DNA from: Chitinophagaceae bacterium IBVUCB2
GTDB taxonomy: Bacteria > Bacteroidota > Bacteroidia > Chitinophagales > Chitinophagaceae
NCBI GenBank assembly: GCA_002127295.1
Contig: NFUV01000001.1
Coordinates: 1,550,001-1,614,000, forward strand
Direction: 5' to 3'
Length of the DNA: 64,000 nt
Shown here: piece by piece, positions 1-8,052 of the stretch
Position numbering within the stretch: the stretch's first letter is position 1
Layout of the letters: every line of letters starts with the position of its first letter
Notes under the pieces: generated by a model
Seen by the model: only the letters and a program-made list of their open reading frames with translations
The model's database searches: none
Told to the model about the DNA's origin: nothing
Program-made: the position numbers and the translations under genes

Positions 1-162
1 ACTAATATTGATTCCAACGGAACAAAAGATATTAATAATCCAATCATCTGGGTCATTATTATCACCATCTTTACCCCCATCGCAATAGGCCTGGTAATAT
101 TTGGCTGGTATGCCTTTAGGGGCGAATACGATTACTTACCAACTAAATCCAAAGAATTGTAA
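1..162 (+). CDS. C-terminal fragment of a membrane protein of unknown function
   Basis: Reading frame 1 is open from the first base to a TAA at 160-162, giving the last 53 residues of a protein whose start lies outside the window. The visible part has one strongly hydrophobic segment (roughly residues 14-35, PIIWVIIITIF followed by IAIGLVIFGWY) and a short polar tail ending TKSKEL. This fits a protein anchored by a C-terminal membrane helix. I cannot assign a family from this tail. A promoter and a separate small gene follow within 80 bases, so it probably ends its own transcription unit. Confidence 0.6.
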   Translation, partial: TNIDSNGTKDINNPIIWVIIITIFTPIAIGLVIFGWYAFRGEYDYLPTKSKEL

Positions 163-202
163 GCTTTCAACAAAAAATTTACAATTTTCAAACAATTGAT
201 TC

Positions 203-233
203 TTGCTGGTGTTATTAGTGTTGAATAATTTTG
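203..233 (+). promoter_or_regulatory. Bacteroidota-type promoter for the small secreted protein at 242
   Basis: TTG at 203-205, a 20-base spacer and TAATTTTG at 226-233 match the known Bacteroidota sigma-factor consensus (TTG near -33, TAnnTTTG near -7). Transcription would start about 3 bases before the ATG at 242, so the mRNA would be almost leaderless. This is the main reason for choosing ATG 242 over the upstream in-frame codon at 203. Confidence 0.6.
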
Positions 234-241
234 CACCTGCA

Positions 242-523
242 ATGAAAAAAATAGCCGCCATATTGCTCTTGATATTTGCCCTTGTGCAGGCAGGTCCGGC
301 TATAATTTCTTTATTTTCAGACGCTACTATCGTTTTTATAGTAGATGAGGAAAAAGGTAGTGAAAAAATTGACGAGGATAAAAAAGACAAAAAGGAAAAT
401 CCTTATGTTTTATTTCAATCCCTTGAACTTTCCCACCAGGTAAGTACTGCCCTCAATTTAGCGGAGAGCCTTCAAGCCTCTCCCTTCGTTAAAAAGCCGA
501 CACCTCCCCCCAATTTTTGCTAA
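242..523 (+). CDS. Small secreted protein with PPPNFC C-terminus
   Basis: This 93-residue protein begins with a clear signal peptide (MKKIAAILLLIFALVQAG). A very charged stretch rich in Glu, Asp and Lys follows (about residues 33-52), then a region with LFQSLELSHQ, and the protein ends in KPTPPPNFC. No known domain was recognised. The open frame extends to 203, but the promoter at 203-233 and the signal peptide favour ATG 242. It lies 77 bases upstream of an ABC/HlyD/TolC operon on the same strand. A second protein with the same architecture and a PPPN ending lies at 13068-13445 next to carbonic anhydrases, so the two may form a family. The final Cys and the proline-rich tail could be functional; the function is unknown. 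Confidence 0.7.
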   Translation: MKKIAAILLLIFALVQAGPAIISLFSDATIVFIVDEEKGSEKIDEDKKDKKENPYVLFQSLELSHQVSTALNLAESLQASPFVKKPTPPPNFC

Positions 524-600
524 TTATTATTTCTGCTGTATTTGTTCGGTAAGCTTTTGCTTATCCTAAACTTACTGTACTTGATTAACAAATTTTACTT

Positions 601-2271
601 ATGCCAACTTCCCAAAGCCCGGTTGCACGGATATTAAACCTGTTGCGACTGGAGCGAAAAGAGATATCTGCGGTTTATTTCTATGCCATACTTAATGGGT
701 TAATTCAACTATCACTGCCCCTTGGAGTACAAGCCATTATTGGTTATGTACTTGGTGCTTCTATGCGGGCTTCTTTAATTGTGCTGATAGTGCTGATTGT
801 ACTCGGTGTACTCATTGCCGGTATTATGCAGGTAAACCAGATGAAGATCATTGAAAAAATTCAACAGAAGCTATTTGTCCGTTACTCCTTTGCCTTTGCG
901 GAGCATATTCCAAAACTAGACTTGAAAAAAACAGATAGTATCTATCTGCCTGAATTAGTCAACCGCTTTTTTGATATACCAGTTCTCCAGAAAAGCCTGT
1001 CCAAAATTTTACTGGAAATACCAACTGCGACTATCCAAATATTATTTGGCCTGCTGCTTTTATCTTTCTATCACCCTGCTTTTATTTTGTTTGGGACCAT
1101 TCTTATCTTTCTTTTATGGTTAATCCTGAAATACTCTGGCAATACCGGCTTGCAAACAAGTCTTAATGAAAGCAGCTACAAATACAAAGTAGCAGGATGG
1201 TTGGAAGAAATAGCAAGGGTAATAAAATCCACCAAACTGGCGCAAACTAACGACCTGCACCTCCGTAGAACAGATGAATATGTAACCAACTATCTCGGTG
1301 CAAAAAATATGCATTTCAAAGTATTGCTTTTTCAATACCATATACTGGTAATTTTCAAAACTGTTATTACAGCGGCCATGCTGATTGTTGGAACACTATT
1401 GTTGGTAAATCAGCAATTAAATGTAGGCCAGTTCATTGCTGCAGAAATTGTAATACTACTGGTATTGAATTCTGTTGAAAAAATGATCATAAATCTCGCC
1501 AGTGTTTACGACACACTAACCTCCGTTGAAAAAATTGCAAAGCTTACGGATAAGCCAACGGAAGAAAATGGAACTATGCAAGTAGCAACAACAAATAACG
1601 GAATTACATTGGAGATGAACGAACTGAGTTTTAGCTATACCAATGAAAAAGATATACTACAAAACATATCGTTGAAAATTAATGCAGGAGAAAAAGTTTG
1701 TATAAGTGGTAAGGACAGTTCGGGTAAATCCACTTTGCTCAAACTAATGGCTGGTGCGTATACTGATTTTAAAGGAGCATTATTAATAGATAATGTACCG
1801 TTGGGTAATTATGAATTGGCGTCGCTACGTTCACAAACAGGAGTGTTGTTGAGCCAACAGGATATTTTCCAGGGTACAGTATGGGAAAATATTTCATTAG
1901 GGAATCCTAATATCAGTATGCAAACTGTGATTGAGAATGCCACAAAAGTTGGTCTTACAGATTTTATTGCTACACTAAAAAATGGATACGACACCCAGCT
2001 GGATCCAACCGGCAAAAGGCTTCCACGCAACGTAGTACATAAAATTCTTTTGGTTAGAGCATTAGCTGCTAAGCCACGACTACTACTGCTGGAAGAACCA
2101 TGGTTAAATTTTGAAGACCGGTATCGCAAACAAATAATAGAACTGCTTTGCGCTATTGAAAACACCACATTGATTGTGGTAAGCAATGATGAGGAGTTTA
2201 CAAAATATTGTGACCAGGTAATTACCATTGAAAATGATGGGACTAAAATTTCAACCATTCGTAAAAAATAA
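601..2271 (+). CDS. ABC exporter, fused permease and ATPase, with non-canonical ATPase motifs
   Basis: The 556-residue protein has an N-terminal six-helix exporter membrane domain (about residues 20-310) and a C-terminal nucleotide-binding domain (about 335-550). It lacks the N-terminal C39 peptidase domain of bacteriocin exporters. Walker A is intact near residues 370-378 (GKDSSGKST) and a Q-loop is present (SQQDIFQGTVWENI). Other motifs depart from the canon: Walker B reads LLLLEEP near 494-500 (Glu in place of the usual Asp), the LSGGQ signature is replaced by LPRNVVHK, and the H-loop His is replaced by Asn (VVSNDEE). From memory, related Bacteroidota exporters paired with HlyD and TolC show similar changes, so this is likely a family trait rather than decay. 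It heads an operon with the adaptor (5-base gap) and TolC protein, suggesting a tripartite type I-like exporter. The substrate is unknown. Confidence 0.85.
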   Translation: MPTSQSPVARILNLLRLERKEISAVYFYAILNGLIQLSLPLGVQAIIGYVLGASMRASLIVLIVLIVLGVLIAGIMQVNQMKIIEKIQQKLFVRYSFAFAEHIPKLDLKKTDSIYLPELVNRFFDIPVLQKSLSKILLEIPTATIQILFGLLLLSFYHPAFILFGTILIFLLWLILKYSGNTGLQTSLNESSYKYKVAGWLEEIARVIKSTKLAQTNDLHLRRTDEYVTNYLGAKNMHFKVLLFQYHILVIFKTVITAAMLIVGTLLLVNQQLNVGQFIAAEIVILLVLNSVEKMIINLASVYDTLTSVEKIAKLTDKPTEENGTMQVATTNNGITLEMNELSFSYTNEKDILQNISLKINAGEKVCISGKDSSGKSTLLKLMAGAYTDFKGALLIDNVPLGNYELASLRSQTGVLLSQQDIFQGTVWENISLGNPNISMQTVIENATKVGLTDFIATLKNGYDTQLDPTGKRLPRNVVHKILLVRALAAKPRLLLLEEPWLNFEDRYRKQIIELLCAIENTTLIVVSNDEEFTKYCDQVITIENDGTKISTIRKK

Positions 2272-2276
2272 CGGAC

Positions 2277-3584
2277 ATGAAACAGCATACGATAACAGCT
2301 TATTCTCATATATATCAACATAATAAAAACAGTAAAGTGAAACTGTGGTTCTTTATCTGTGCCGGTGTGTTTATCATTTTTTTGTTTCTGCCGTGGACAC
2401 AAAACATCAGGGCCATGGGCTCTGTTACCACTTTGTACCAGGATCAGCGACCACAACAAGTCAATACCATTATCGGTGGCCGGGTAATGAAATGGAATAT
2501 CAAAGAAGGTGACTATGTAAAAGCTGGTGATACGTTGGTACAATTAGCGGAAGTAAAAGTTGATTACCTCGACCCGAATCTGTTGCAACGTACACAGGAA
2601 CAACTGGCCGGTAAACAATTATCAGTAGAATATTATAAAAGTAAAGTAGGTGTAGCCGATCAGCAGATCGGTGCCATCAATTCTGGTTTGCAACTAAAAC
2701 TAAACCAGTTGCTGAATAAACTGAACCAGCTCAATCTGAAAGTACAGGCCGATAGTGCGGAAGCTATTGCTGCAAATAATGATTTTAGTATTGGTACCAA
2801 ACAATATAACCGTCAAAAAGCCATGTATGACAGTGGACTTGTTTCTTTAACGCAATTAGAAATAAGGAACCAGCAATACCAAAATGCATTAGCGAAAAAA
2901 ATAAGTGCAGAAAACAAACTGGCCAACAGCAAACAGGATTTAACGATCACCCGAATAGAAATGAATGCACTGCAACAAGAAAACATTGAAAAAGTAACCA
3001 AGGCGCAGGGAGAACAGTTTCAATCACTCACACAAATTGCCAGCGGACAGGCAGATATTGCCAAGTTGGAAAATCAATATGCCAGTTACAATATCCGCAA
3101 CGGCATGTATTATGTATTGGCTTCGCAAAGCGGACAAATAGTAAAAGCACAAAAGGCAGGTATCGGTGAGTTTGTAAAAGAGGGTGATATGATTGCCGAA
3201 ATAGTACCTGATAAAATTCAGTATGCAGTAGAACTATTTGTTCGTCCCCTGGATTTACCACTATTAGCCACAGGTCAAAAAGTTCGTTTTCTTTTTGATG
3301 GTTTTCCAGCAATCGTATTTAGCGGATGGCCCAAGGCTTCATCCGGCACATTTGGCGGTGTGATAGTAGCAGTAGAAAGTAATGTAAGTGTGAATGGAAA
3401 ATTCAGGGTATTAGTACAAGAAGACCCTGCTGATAAACCCTGGCCAAAGCAATTAAAAATCGGTGCAGGTGCTCAGGGTATTGCTTTATTAAAAGATGTG
3501 CCCGTATGGTATGAGCTATGGCGGAATATCAATGGCTTTCCGCCAGATTATTATAAACCATCCATGGATGTAAATAAAAACTAA
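2277..3584 (+). CDS. HlyD-family membrane fusion (periplasmic adaptor) protein
   Basis: A 435-residue adaptor expected to bridge the ABC exporter upstream and the TolC channel downstream. It has a short cytoplasmic N-terminus, one membrane helix at about residues 23-42 (LWFFICAGVFIIFLFLPW), and a biotinyl-lipoyl-like half near 60-100 (GGRVMKWNIKEGDYVKAGD). A long alpha-helical hairpin region (about 105-265), rich in Gln, Asn and Lys, precedes the second lipoyl half (SQSGQIVKAQKAGIGEFVKEGD) and a beta-barrel domain. The ATG lies 5 bases after the ABC gene's stop, and its own stop directly abuts the next ATG, so translation is probably coupled through the three genes. Confidence 0.9.
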   Translation: MKQHTITAYSHIYQHNKNSKVKLWFFICAGVFIIFLFLPWTQNIRAMGSVTTLYQDQRPQQVNTIIGGRVMKWNIKEGDYVKAGDTLVQLAEVKVDYLDPNLLQRTQEQLAGKQLSVEYYKSKVGVADQQIGAINSGLQLKLNQLLNKLNQLNLKVQADSAEAIAANNDFSIGTKQYNRQKAMYDSGLVSLTQLEIRNQQYQNALAKKISAENKLANSKQDLTITRIEMNALQQENIEKVTKAQGEQFQSLTQIASGQADIAKLENQYASYNIRNGMYYVLASQSGQIVKAQKAGIGEFVKEGDMIAEIVPDKIQYAVELFVRPLDLPLLATGQKVRFLFDGFPAIVFSGWPKASSGTFGGVIVAVESNVSVNGKFRVLVQEDPADKPWPKQLKIGAGAQGIALLKDVPVWYELWRNINGFPPDYYKPSMDVNKN

Positions 3585-5063
3585 ATGATCCCGCATAAAA
3601 AATATAGAACGTATAAATGGCTTCGCAAAAGAAATAACCAGCGGAGGATGTTGCTTATTCTTTTTTTCCTGATAATTACACTGTTGGGGCTGTCGCTTTT
3701 TACAGTTGCACAAAATAGTGAAGACAAAAAAACACTTTCCCCACAGCAGGTAATGGAAATTGTAAAACAATTTCACCCGGTAGCAAAGCAAGCCGATATA
3801 GTTATTGAAAAAGCAAAAGCTGATGTAACTATTTCCAGGGGAATGTTTGACCCGATTCTAAAAAATGAAACGACACAAAAAACATTTGATGGCACGGACT
3901 ATTATCTGTACAACCGTCCGGAGTTATCCATCCCCACCTGGTTTGGAGTGGAAGTAAGTACGGGATTAGAAAAATTATCCGGCAGCCGCACATCCCCAGA
4001 GGAAACATTGGGAGAAACCAGCTACTTCGGCATCAGTATACCATTAGCAAAAAACTTGTTGATGGATAAACGAAGGGCGGCTTTACAATCAGCTAAAATT
4101 TACCGCACGGCCTCTGAAGCTGAAAAAAGAAATATGTTGAACAACCTGCTGCTGGATGCCATGAAAAGCTATTGGACATGGGCACAGCAATACCAGGCTT
4201 ATAATATACTTACCAATGCTGTAGCTGTAAATGAAAAAAGAGCACAATTAGTAAGAACAGCTTTTAAACTCGGCGACCGGCCTGCTATAGATACAACAGA
4301 AGCAGTAGCGCAATTACAAAATTTTGAATTGATGCAAAGCCAGGCCTGGTTAGATTTCAAAAATGCAGGCTTGGATTTATCAACCTATTTATGGACAGCC
4401 GAAACACAGCCGTATAATTTACCTGAATCAATAATTCCAAATGCGGATTTACAAACAATAAACCTGAATACAGCTATTATTCCTGACTTAAATAGTCTAT
4501 TGTCTGTTGCCCGCATTAATCATCCGGAATTAATGCTTTTCAATTATGAGTTAGGTATATTGGGAATAGAAAAAAAATTGAAATTCCAGGAATTATTACC
4601 GGTAGTGAATTTTCGGTACAATCAATTAGGTAAAGGATATAATGTGCTGAAAACAGCTACAGGCCCCCTATTTGAAAATAATTTTCAATATGGTTTATCA
4701 GTAGGTATACCACTACGACTATCTGAAGGAAGAGGCGAATACCGAAAAGCGAAATTAAAAATTACCGAAACTCAATTACAGCAAAGTCAGAAACTTTTGC
4801 AAATAGAAAACAAAGTGAAAAGCTATTACAATGAATTGGTAACACTTAAATCGCAGATAGCATTGCAGGAAAAAGCCTATAAAAATTATTATACCCTGCA
4901 GCGAGGCGAAGAGATCCGTTTCCAGGCGGGAGAAAGCTCATTGTTTCTTATCAATGCCAGAGAAAATAAAACATTAGAGGCTATGCAAAAATTACAAGAG
5001 CTTAAAGCAAAATTTTTTAAAACAGAAAATATGCTGCAATGGGCGGCGGGAAACTTATTATAA
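3585..5063 (+). CDS. TolC-family outer-membrane channel
   Basis: A 492-residue outer-membrane efflux protein completing the ABC-HlyD-TolC exporter. After a basic N-region of about 20 residues comes a hydrophobic signal segment (MLLILFFLIITLLGLSLF) and AQ, a likely cleavage site. The remainder has the two-repeat helical pattern of TolC, with repeat borders near LSPQQVMEIVKQFHP and LLSVARINHPEL. The start directly follows the stop of the HlyD gene; an internal ATG at 3648 would give a more normal signal peptide, so the first 21 residues may not be made. The family is clear; the exported substrate is not. Confidence 0.88.
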   Translation: MIPHKKYRTYKWLRKRNNQRRMLLILFFLIITLLGLSLFTVAQNSEDKKTLSPQQVMEIVKQFHPVAKQADIVIEKAKADVTISRGMFDPILKNETTQKTFDGTDYYLYNRPELSIPTWFGVEVSTGLEKLSGSRTSPEETLGETSYFGISIPLAKNLLMDKRRAALQSAKIYRTASEAEKRNMLNNLLLDAMKSYWTWAQQYQAYNILTNAVAVNEKRAQLVRTAFKLGDRPAIDTTEAVAQLQNFELMQSQAWLDFKNAGLDLSTYLWTAETQPYNLPESIIPNADLQTINLNTAIIPDLNSLLSVARINHPELMLFNYELGILGIEKKLKFQELLPVVNFRYNQLGKGYNVLKTATGPLFENNFQYGLSVGIPLRLSEGRGEYRKAKLKITETQLQQSQKLLQIENKVKSYYNELVTLKSQIALQEKAYKNYYTLQRGEEIRFQAGESSLFLINARENKTLEAMQKLQELKAKFFKTENMLQWAAGNLL

Positions 5064-5090
5064 TAATTTCATAACCTAAAAATTAATACC

Positions 5091-5405
5091 ATGAAATGTC
5101 CAAATTGCGAAGAGATATTGGTAATGACCGAACGGCAAGGAGTAGAAATTGATTATTGCCCCAAATGTAGAGGTGTATGGCTTGATAAAGGTGAGTTAGA
5201 TAAAATAATTGAAAAGTCGGCTGCGGCAGAATCAAACCAACAGTTGAAACAAAACGATGAAAAAAGAAAACAACGGCAGCATGACGATGATGATGACGAC
5301 GATGATGATGGAGAATTTTTTAACAGGAACAGGAGAAATGACACGAACGAAAACCAAAATCGAAGACGAGGTGGATTTTTAAGTAACTTGTTTGACATTG
5401 ATTAA
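5091..5405 (+). CDS. zf-TFIIB zinc-ribbon protein with poly-aspartate tract
   Basis: A 104-residue protein. The first 45 residues form a zinc ribbon of the zf-TFIIB family: CPNC near residues 3-6 and YCPKCRGVWLDKGEL near 23-37, giving four cysteine ligands. The rest is very charged: a Lys/Gln/Arg stretch, then a run of nine Asp (encoded by repeated GAY codons around 5284-5310), then an Asn/Arg-rich tail ending SNLFDID. Proteins of this type are common single-domain zinc proteins without a settled role. It lies 27 bases after tolC and 18 bases before the TerC gene, so it may be read with them. The GAY run is prone to slippage. Confidence 0.8.
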   Translation: MKCPNCEEILVMTERQGVEIDYCPKCRGVWLDKGELDKIIEKSAAAESNQQLKQNDEKRKQRQHDDDDDDDDDGEFFNRNRRNDTNENQNRRRGGFLSNLFDID

Positions 5406-5423
5406 AAGATAAATTGATTGATC

Positions 5424-6173
5424 ATGGATTATCAACTCATTATTTCGCTTCTTACACTTATAGCATTGGAAGTAGTGTTGGGTATTGACAATATTATTTT
5501 CATTTCTATTCTTGCTGGTAAGCTACCGCCCGAGCAACAACGAAAAGCAAGAAATGTGGGTATTCTGCTTGCGATGGTAATGCGACTGGGGTTACTGGCA
5601 GTCATATCAGTGATTATGAAGTTGGATAATGAGTTGTTTACTTTGCTCAACAACAGCTTTAGTGGAAAAGATCTGATACTGATTTTAGGAGGGTTATTCC
5701 TTCTGTATAAAAGTGTAAAAGAAATGTATCATAAAATAGAAGGGGAACATGAAGATGGTGAGAAGAAAATAACCACAGCTAGTTTTGCAAGTATAATCGG
5801 ACAAATACTTTTATTGGATTTAGTTTTTTCTGTTGATTCAATTATTACCGCTGTGGGCTTAGCTAATGAATTATGGGTAATGTATGTAGCGGTTATTGTT
5901 ACTGTGATAATTATGCTTATTGCAGCTGCTCCTATCAGTAATTTTGTAAATAAGCATCCGTCTTTTAAAATTCTTGCATTGAGTTTCTTACTACTGATTG
6001 GTTTTACCTTACTGGTAGAAGGTTTTGGTGTGCATATACCAAAAGGTTATATCTACTTCGCTATGGCTTTTTCACTGCTGGTAGATGTGATACAAATGAA
6101 AGTAGCAGGCAAAAAATCAAACCCCGTAAAACTGAATGAGCATTTTACGGAGGAAGACAATAATTCCAAATAA
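5424..6173 (+). CDS. TerC-family integral membrane protein
   Basis: A 249-residue polytopic protein of about seven membrane helices. It carries the two TerC signature segments with buried acidic residues: ALEVVLGIDNIIFISI near the N-terminus and LLLDLVFSVDSIITAVG in the middle. TerC-family proteins are linked to tellurite resistance and, in better studied members, to manganese export that helps metallate secreted proteins. The frame opens at a TTG at 5418, but ATG 5424 (MDYQLII) is the natural start. Its stop lies 5 bases from the stop of the convergent dabB. The C-terminus is a charged cytoplasmic tail (ending TEEDNNSK). The substrate ion cannot be told from sequence. Confidence 0.85.
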   Translation: MDYQLIISLLTLIALEVVLGIDNIIFISILAGKLPPEQQRKARNVGILLAMVMRLGLLAVISVIMKLDNELFTLLNNSFSGKDLILILGGLFLLYKSVKEMYHKIEGEHEDGEKKITTASFASIIGQILLLDLVFSVDSIITAVGLANELWVMYVAVIVTVIIMLIAAAPISNFVNKHPSFKILALSFLLLIGFTLLVEGFGVHIPKGYIYFAMAFSLLVDVIQMKVAGKKSNPVKLNEHFTEEDNNSK

Positions 6174-6178
6174 ATGGA

Positions 6179-8035
6179 TTACGAACTTCTGAATGCGACC
6201 GGATGATTTAATTTTTTATGCGGGCCAAAGAAGATCCGCAGTAAAATACGAAAAGCCGACAGTTCAATAAAGATGAAACACAACGCCATCAGCACAATCA
6301 ATGCAATTTGATTAGTGCCGACATAGGTAAACAGTACGTCAATACCTATAAATGCCGCCGTTAACGGAAAACCCAGCATTCCCATGGCTGCTACCAAAAA
6401 TAAAAATCCCGTTGTATTTTCTTCGTATACATAACCATGAAACTGGTTGAGTGAAATATCATTATCAATACCCTTAATTTTTTGCAGGCAATAATAGCCC
6501 AGCAAAAAAGCAAGTAGCACACCGCTGGCATAAAATATTATTTCTACCAGGTATATATGAGGTGCATTGAATAGTACTGCTGTCATAATAAAAAAATGTG
6601 CTGTCAGCAGGTATATCCATGCCTTTAACGCAGACTGGCGAAAAGAAAATGCAAAGAGAATCACCAGCAATGCAATGCTCATTAAAATAATGGGTAAAGC
6701 TCCATTCAAAGACGGAATATTTTCCTTGCCGGTATAACCAAGGATCAAAAGGGCAACAGCAGCAAGACCAAGAATAGCAATAAAAATATTGGATTGTAAG
6801 AATTGCAATCTTCTGCCAATCCATTTAAAAGGACTCCATAAGTACCTAAACATAGCAGTATCCAGGTTCCATTCCTTAATGCCAAGCATATAGAAGGATG
6901 TCTTTATTTTAGATAAAAGCTTTTGTGTAGGCTTGACGTAATGAAAAAACTGGTGATGCACCAAATAGTTTAATACTGAAGGTGAAACCAACAACTGGTA
7001 GGTTCTTAAAAAAGCATTGCCTGCAAAATGCACCAACACAAGCCAGTGAAAACCTAATGCTATTTCGATAAACATCAGGCCGATCTGCGCTGCAGAAGAA
7101 TAAGCAATTTGCGTTTTAACGGTAGGCTGCACTCTTGCGATCAGAGTGGCCATTATCGCTGTTATTGCACCAATAACGATAATGACAATTTTTGCCCACA
7201 ACATATCTTCCCAGAAAGGATGGGTACGTAATAATAAGAAGACGCCAATATGTACACTCAGTGAACCGTAAAATATTGCTGAAGATGCAGTGGGACCTTC
7301 CATTGCTCTTGGCAACCAGGTAGTAAAAGGAAACTGCGCCGATTTGATAGTGGCTGGCAATATGATCATGCAAACTATGAAGATGGCCATACCTGCATGG
7401 TTTGCAGCGATAGCCATTTCTTTTGCTTCTCCTAATTGAGAAAAATTAATATTCTGGTGAGTAAGATGGTGCATCATCCACATGGCGAGCATTAAAGCCA
7501 CATCACTGATACGATAATTGGAAACTGCTTTGAAAGCATTTTTTACCGGCAAATAGCGGTTTCGGTAAAAAGCGATTAATATAAATGAGCAGATACCTTT
7601 AATTTCCCAGCCGATAAATAAGGTTTCGAAATTACCTGCCAGTATAATAAAGTTATACGCTGTTGCAAATAACAATATGGTATTGAAGAAACGTTTGTAG
7701 CCTTCATCCCGGTGCATATAATATTTACTGAAGGTGGCCACCAAAAAGAATAAAAGAGCACCAACGATACTGAATACAGCTGTTACTTCATCATAATACA
7801 GTTGAATGGCGAAAACAAAATTATCCGTTTGGTAAAGTGTCGCTACTTTATGACTCAAAGGTTCAAACCCATTTATGATCCACCAACCAAGAAATGTGAG
7901 GGCAATTAAAATGTTAGACACCTTAGCAATTCGAACAATTTTACCAATCGCTTTTTCACTTTTATTTTGCCATAGCAAAGTAGCGAAGAAAGCCAGCAGC
8001 GGTATGGCGATAAATAAAAAAAGTAGTTGGTTCAT
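6179..8035 (-). CDS. dabB: DabB: NuoL/MrpA-like membrane subunit of the DAB inorganic-carbon uptake complex
   Basis: A 618-residue polytopic membrane protein of the proton-conducting NADH-quinone oxidoreductase subunit 5 family. The core includes the family segments GWEIKGICSFILIAFY and PFTTWLPRAMEGPTASSAIFYG. It is not next to any other complex I gene; instead it follows dabA (17-base gap) at the end of a carbonic anhydrase-SulP-dabA-dabB operon. In the known DAB system, DabB supplies cation coupling that drives DabA-catalysed hydration of CO2 to bicarbonate inside the cell. The DabB assignment therefore rests on family plus context. It ends convergent to the TerC gene. Confidence 0.88.
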   Translation of the reverse strand: MNQLLFLFIAIPLLAFFATLLWQNKSEKAIGKIVRIAKVSNILIALTFLGWWIINGFEPLSHKVATLYQTDNFVFAIQLYYDEVTAVFSIVGALLFFLVATFSKYYMHRDEGYKRFFNTILLFATAYNFIILAGNFETLFIGWEIKGICSFILIAFYRNRYLPVKNAFKAVSNYRISDVALMLAMWMMHHLTHQNINFSQLGEAKEMAIAANHAGMAIFIVCMIILPATIKSAQFPFTTWLPRAMEGPTASSAIFYGSLSVHIGVFLLLRTHPFWEDMLWAKIVIIVIGAITAIMATLIARVQPTVKTQIAYSSAAQIGLMFIEIALGFHWLVLVHFAGNAFLRTYQLLVSPSVLNYLVHHQFFHYVKPTQKLLSKIKTSFYMLGIKEWNLDTAMFRYLWSPFKWIGRRLQFLQSNIFIAILGLAAVALLILGYTGKENIPSLNGALPIILMSIALLVILFAFSFRQSALKAWIYLLTAHFFIMTAVLFNAPHIYLVEIIFYASGVLLAFLLGYYCLQKIKGIDNDISLNQFHGYVYEENTTGFLFLVAAMGMLGFPLTAAFIGIDVLFTYVGTNQIALIVLMALCFIFIELSAFRILLRIFFGPHKKLNHPVAFRSS

Positions 8036-8052
8036 GTGGTTTTATTCTTTAT

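Noticed and set aside
203-241. Upstream in-frame extension of the small PPPN protein
   Set aside because: It would overlap its own promoter (203-233) and place residues before an otherwise clear signal peptide.
1809-2543. 244-codon open frame on the minus strand opposite the ABC and HlyD genes
   Set aside because: It lies antisense to two strongly supported genes, has no recognisable domain and has low-complexity serine-rich composition.
5153-5398. Minus-strand frame with a serine run opposite the zinc-ribbon gene
   Set aside because: The poly-Ser is simply the complement of the GAY (Asp) repeat of the real gene.
6179-8035. Complex I subunit NuoL
   Set aside because: The family matches, but no other nuo gene is present and the partner is dabA.
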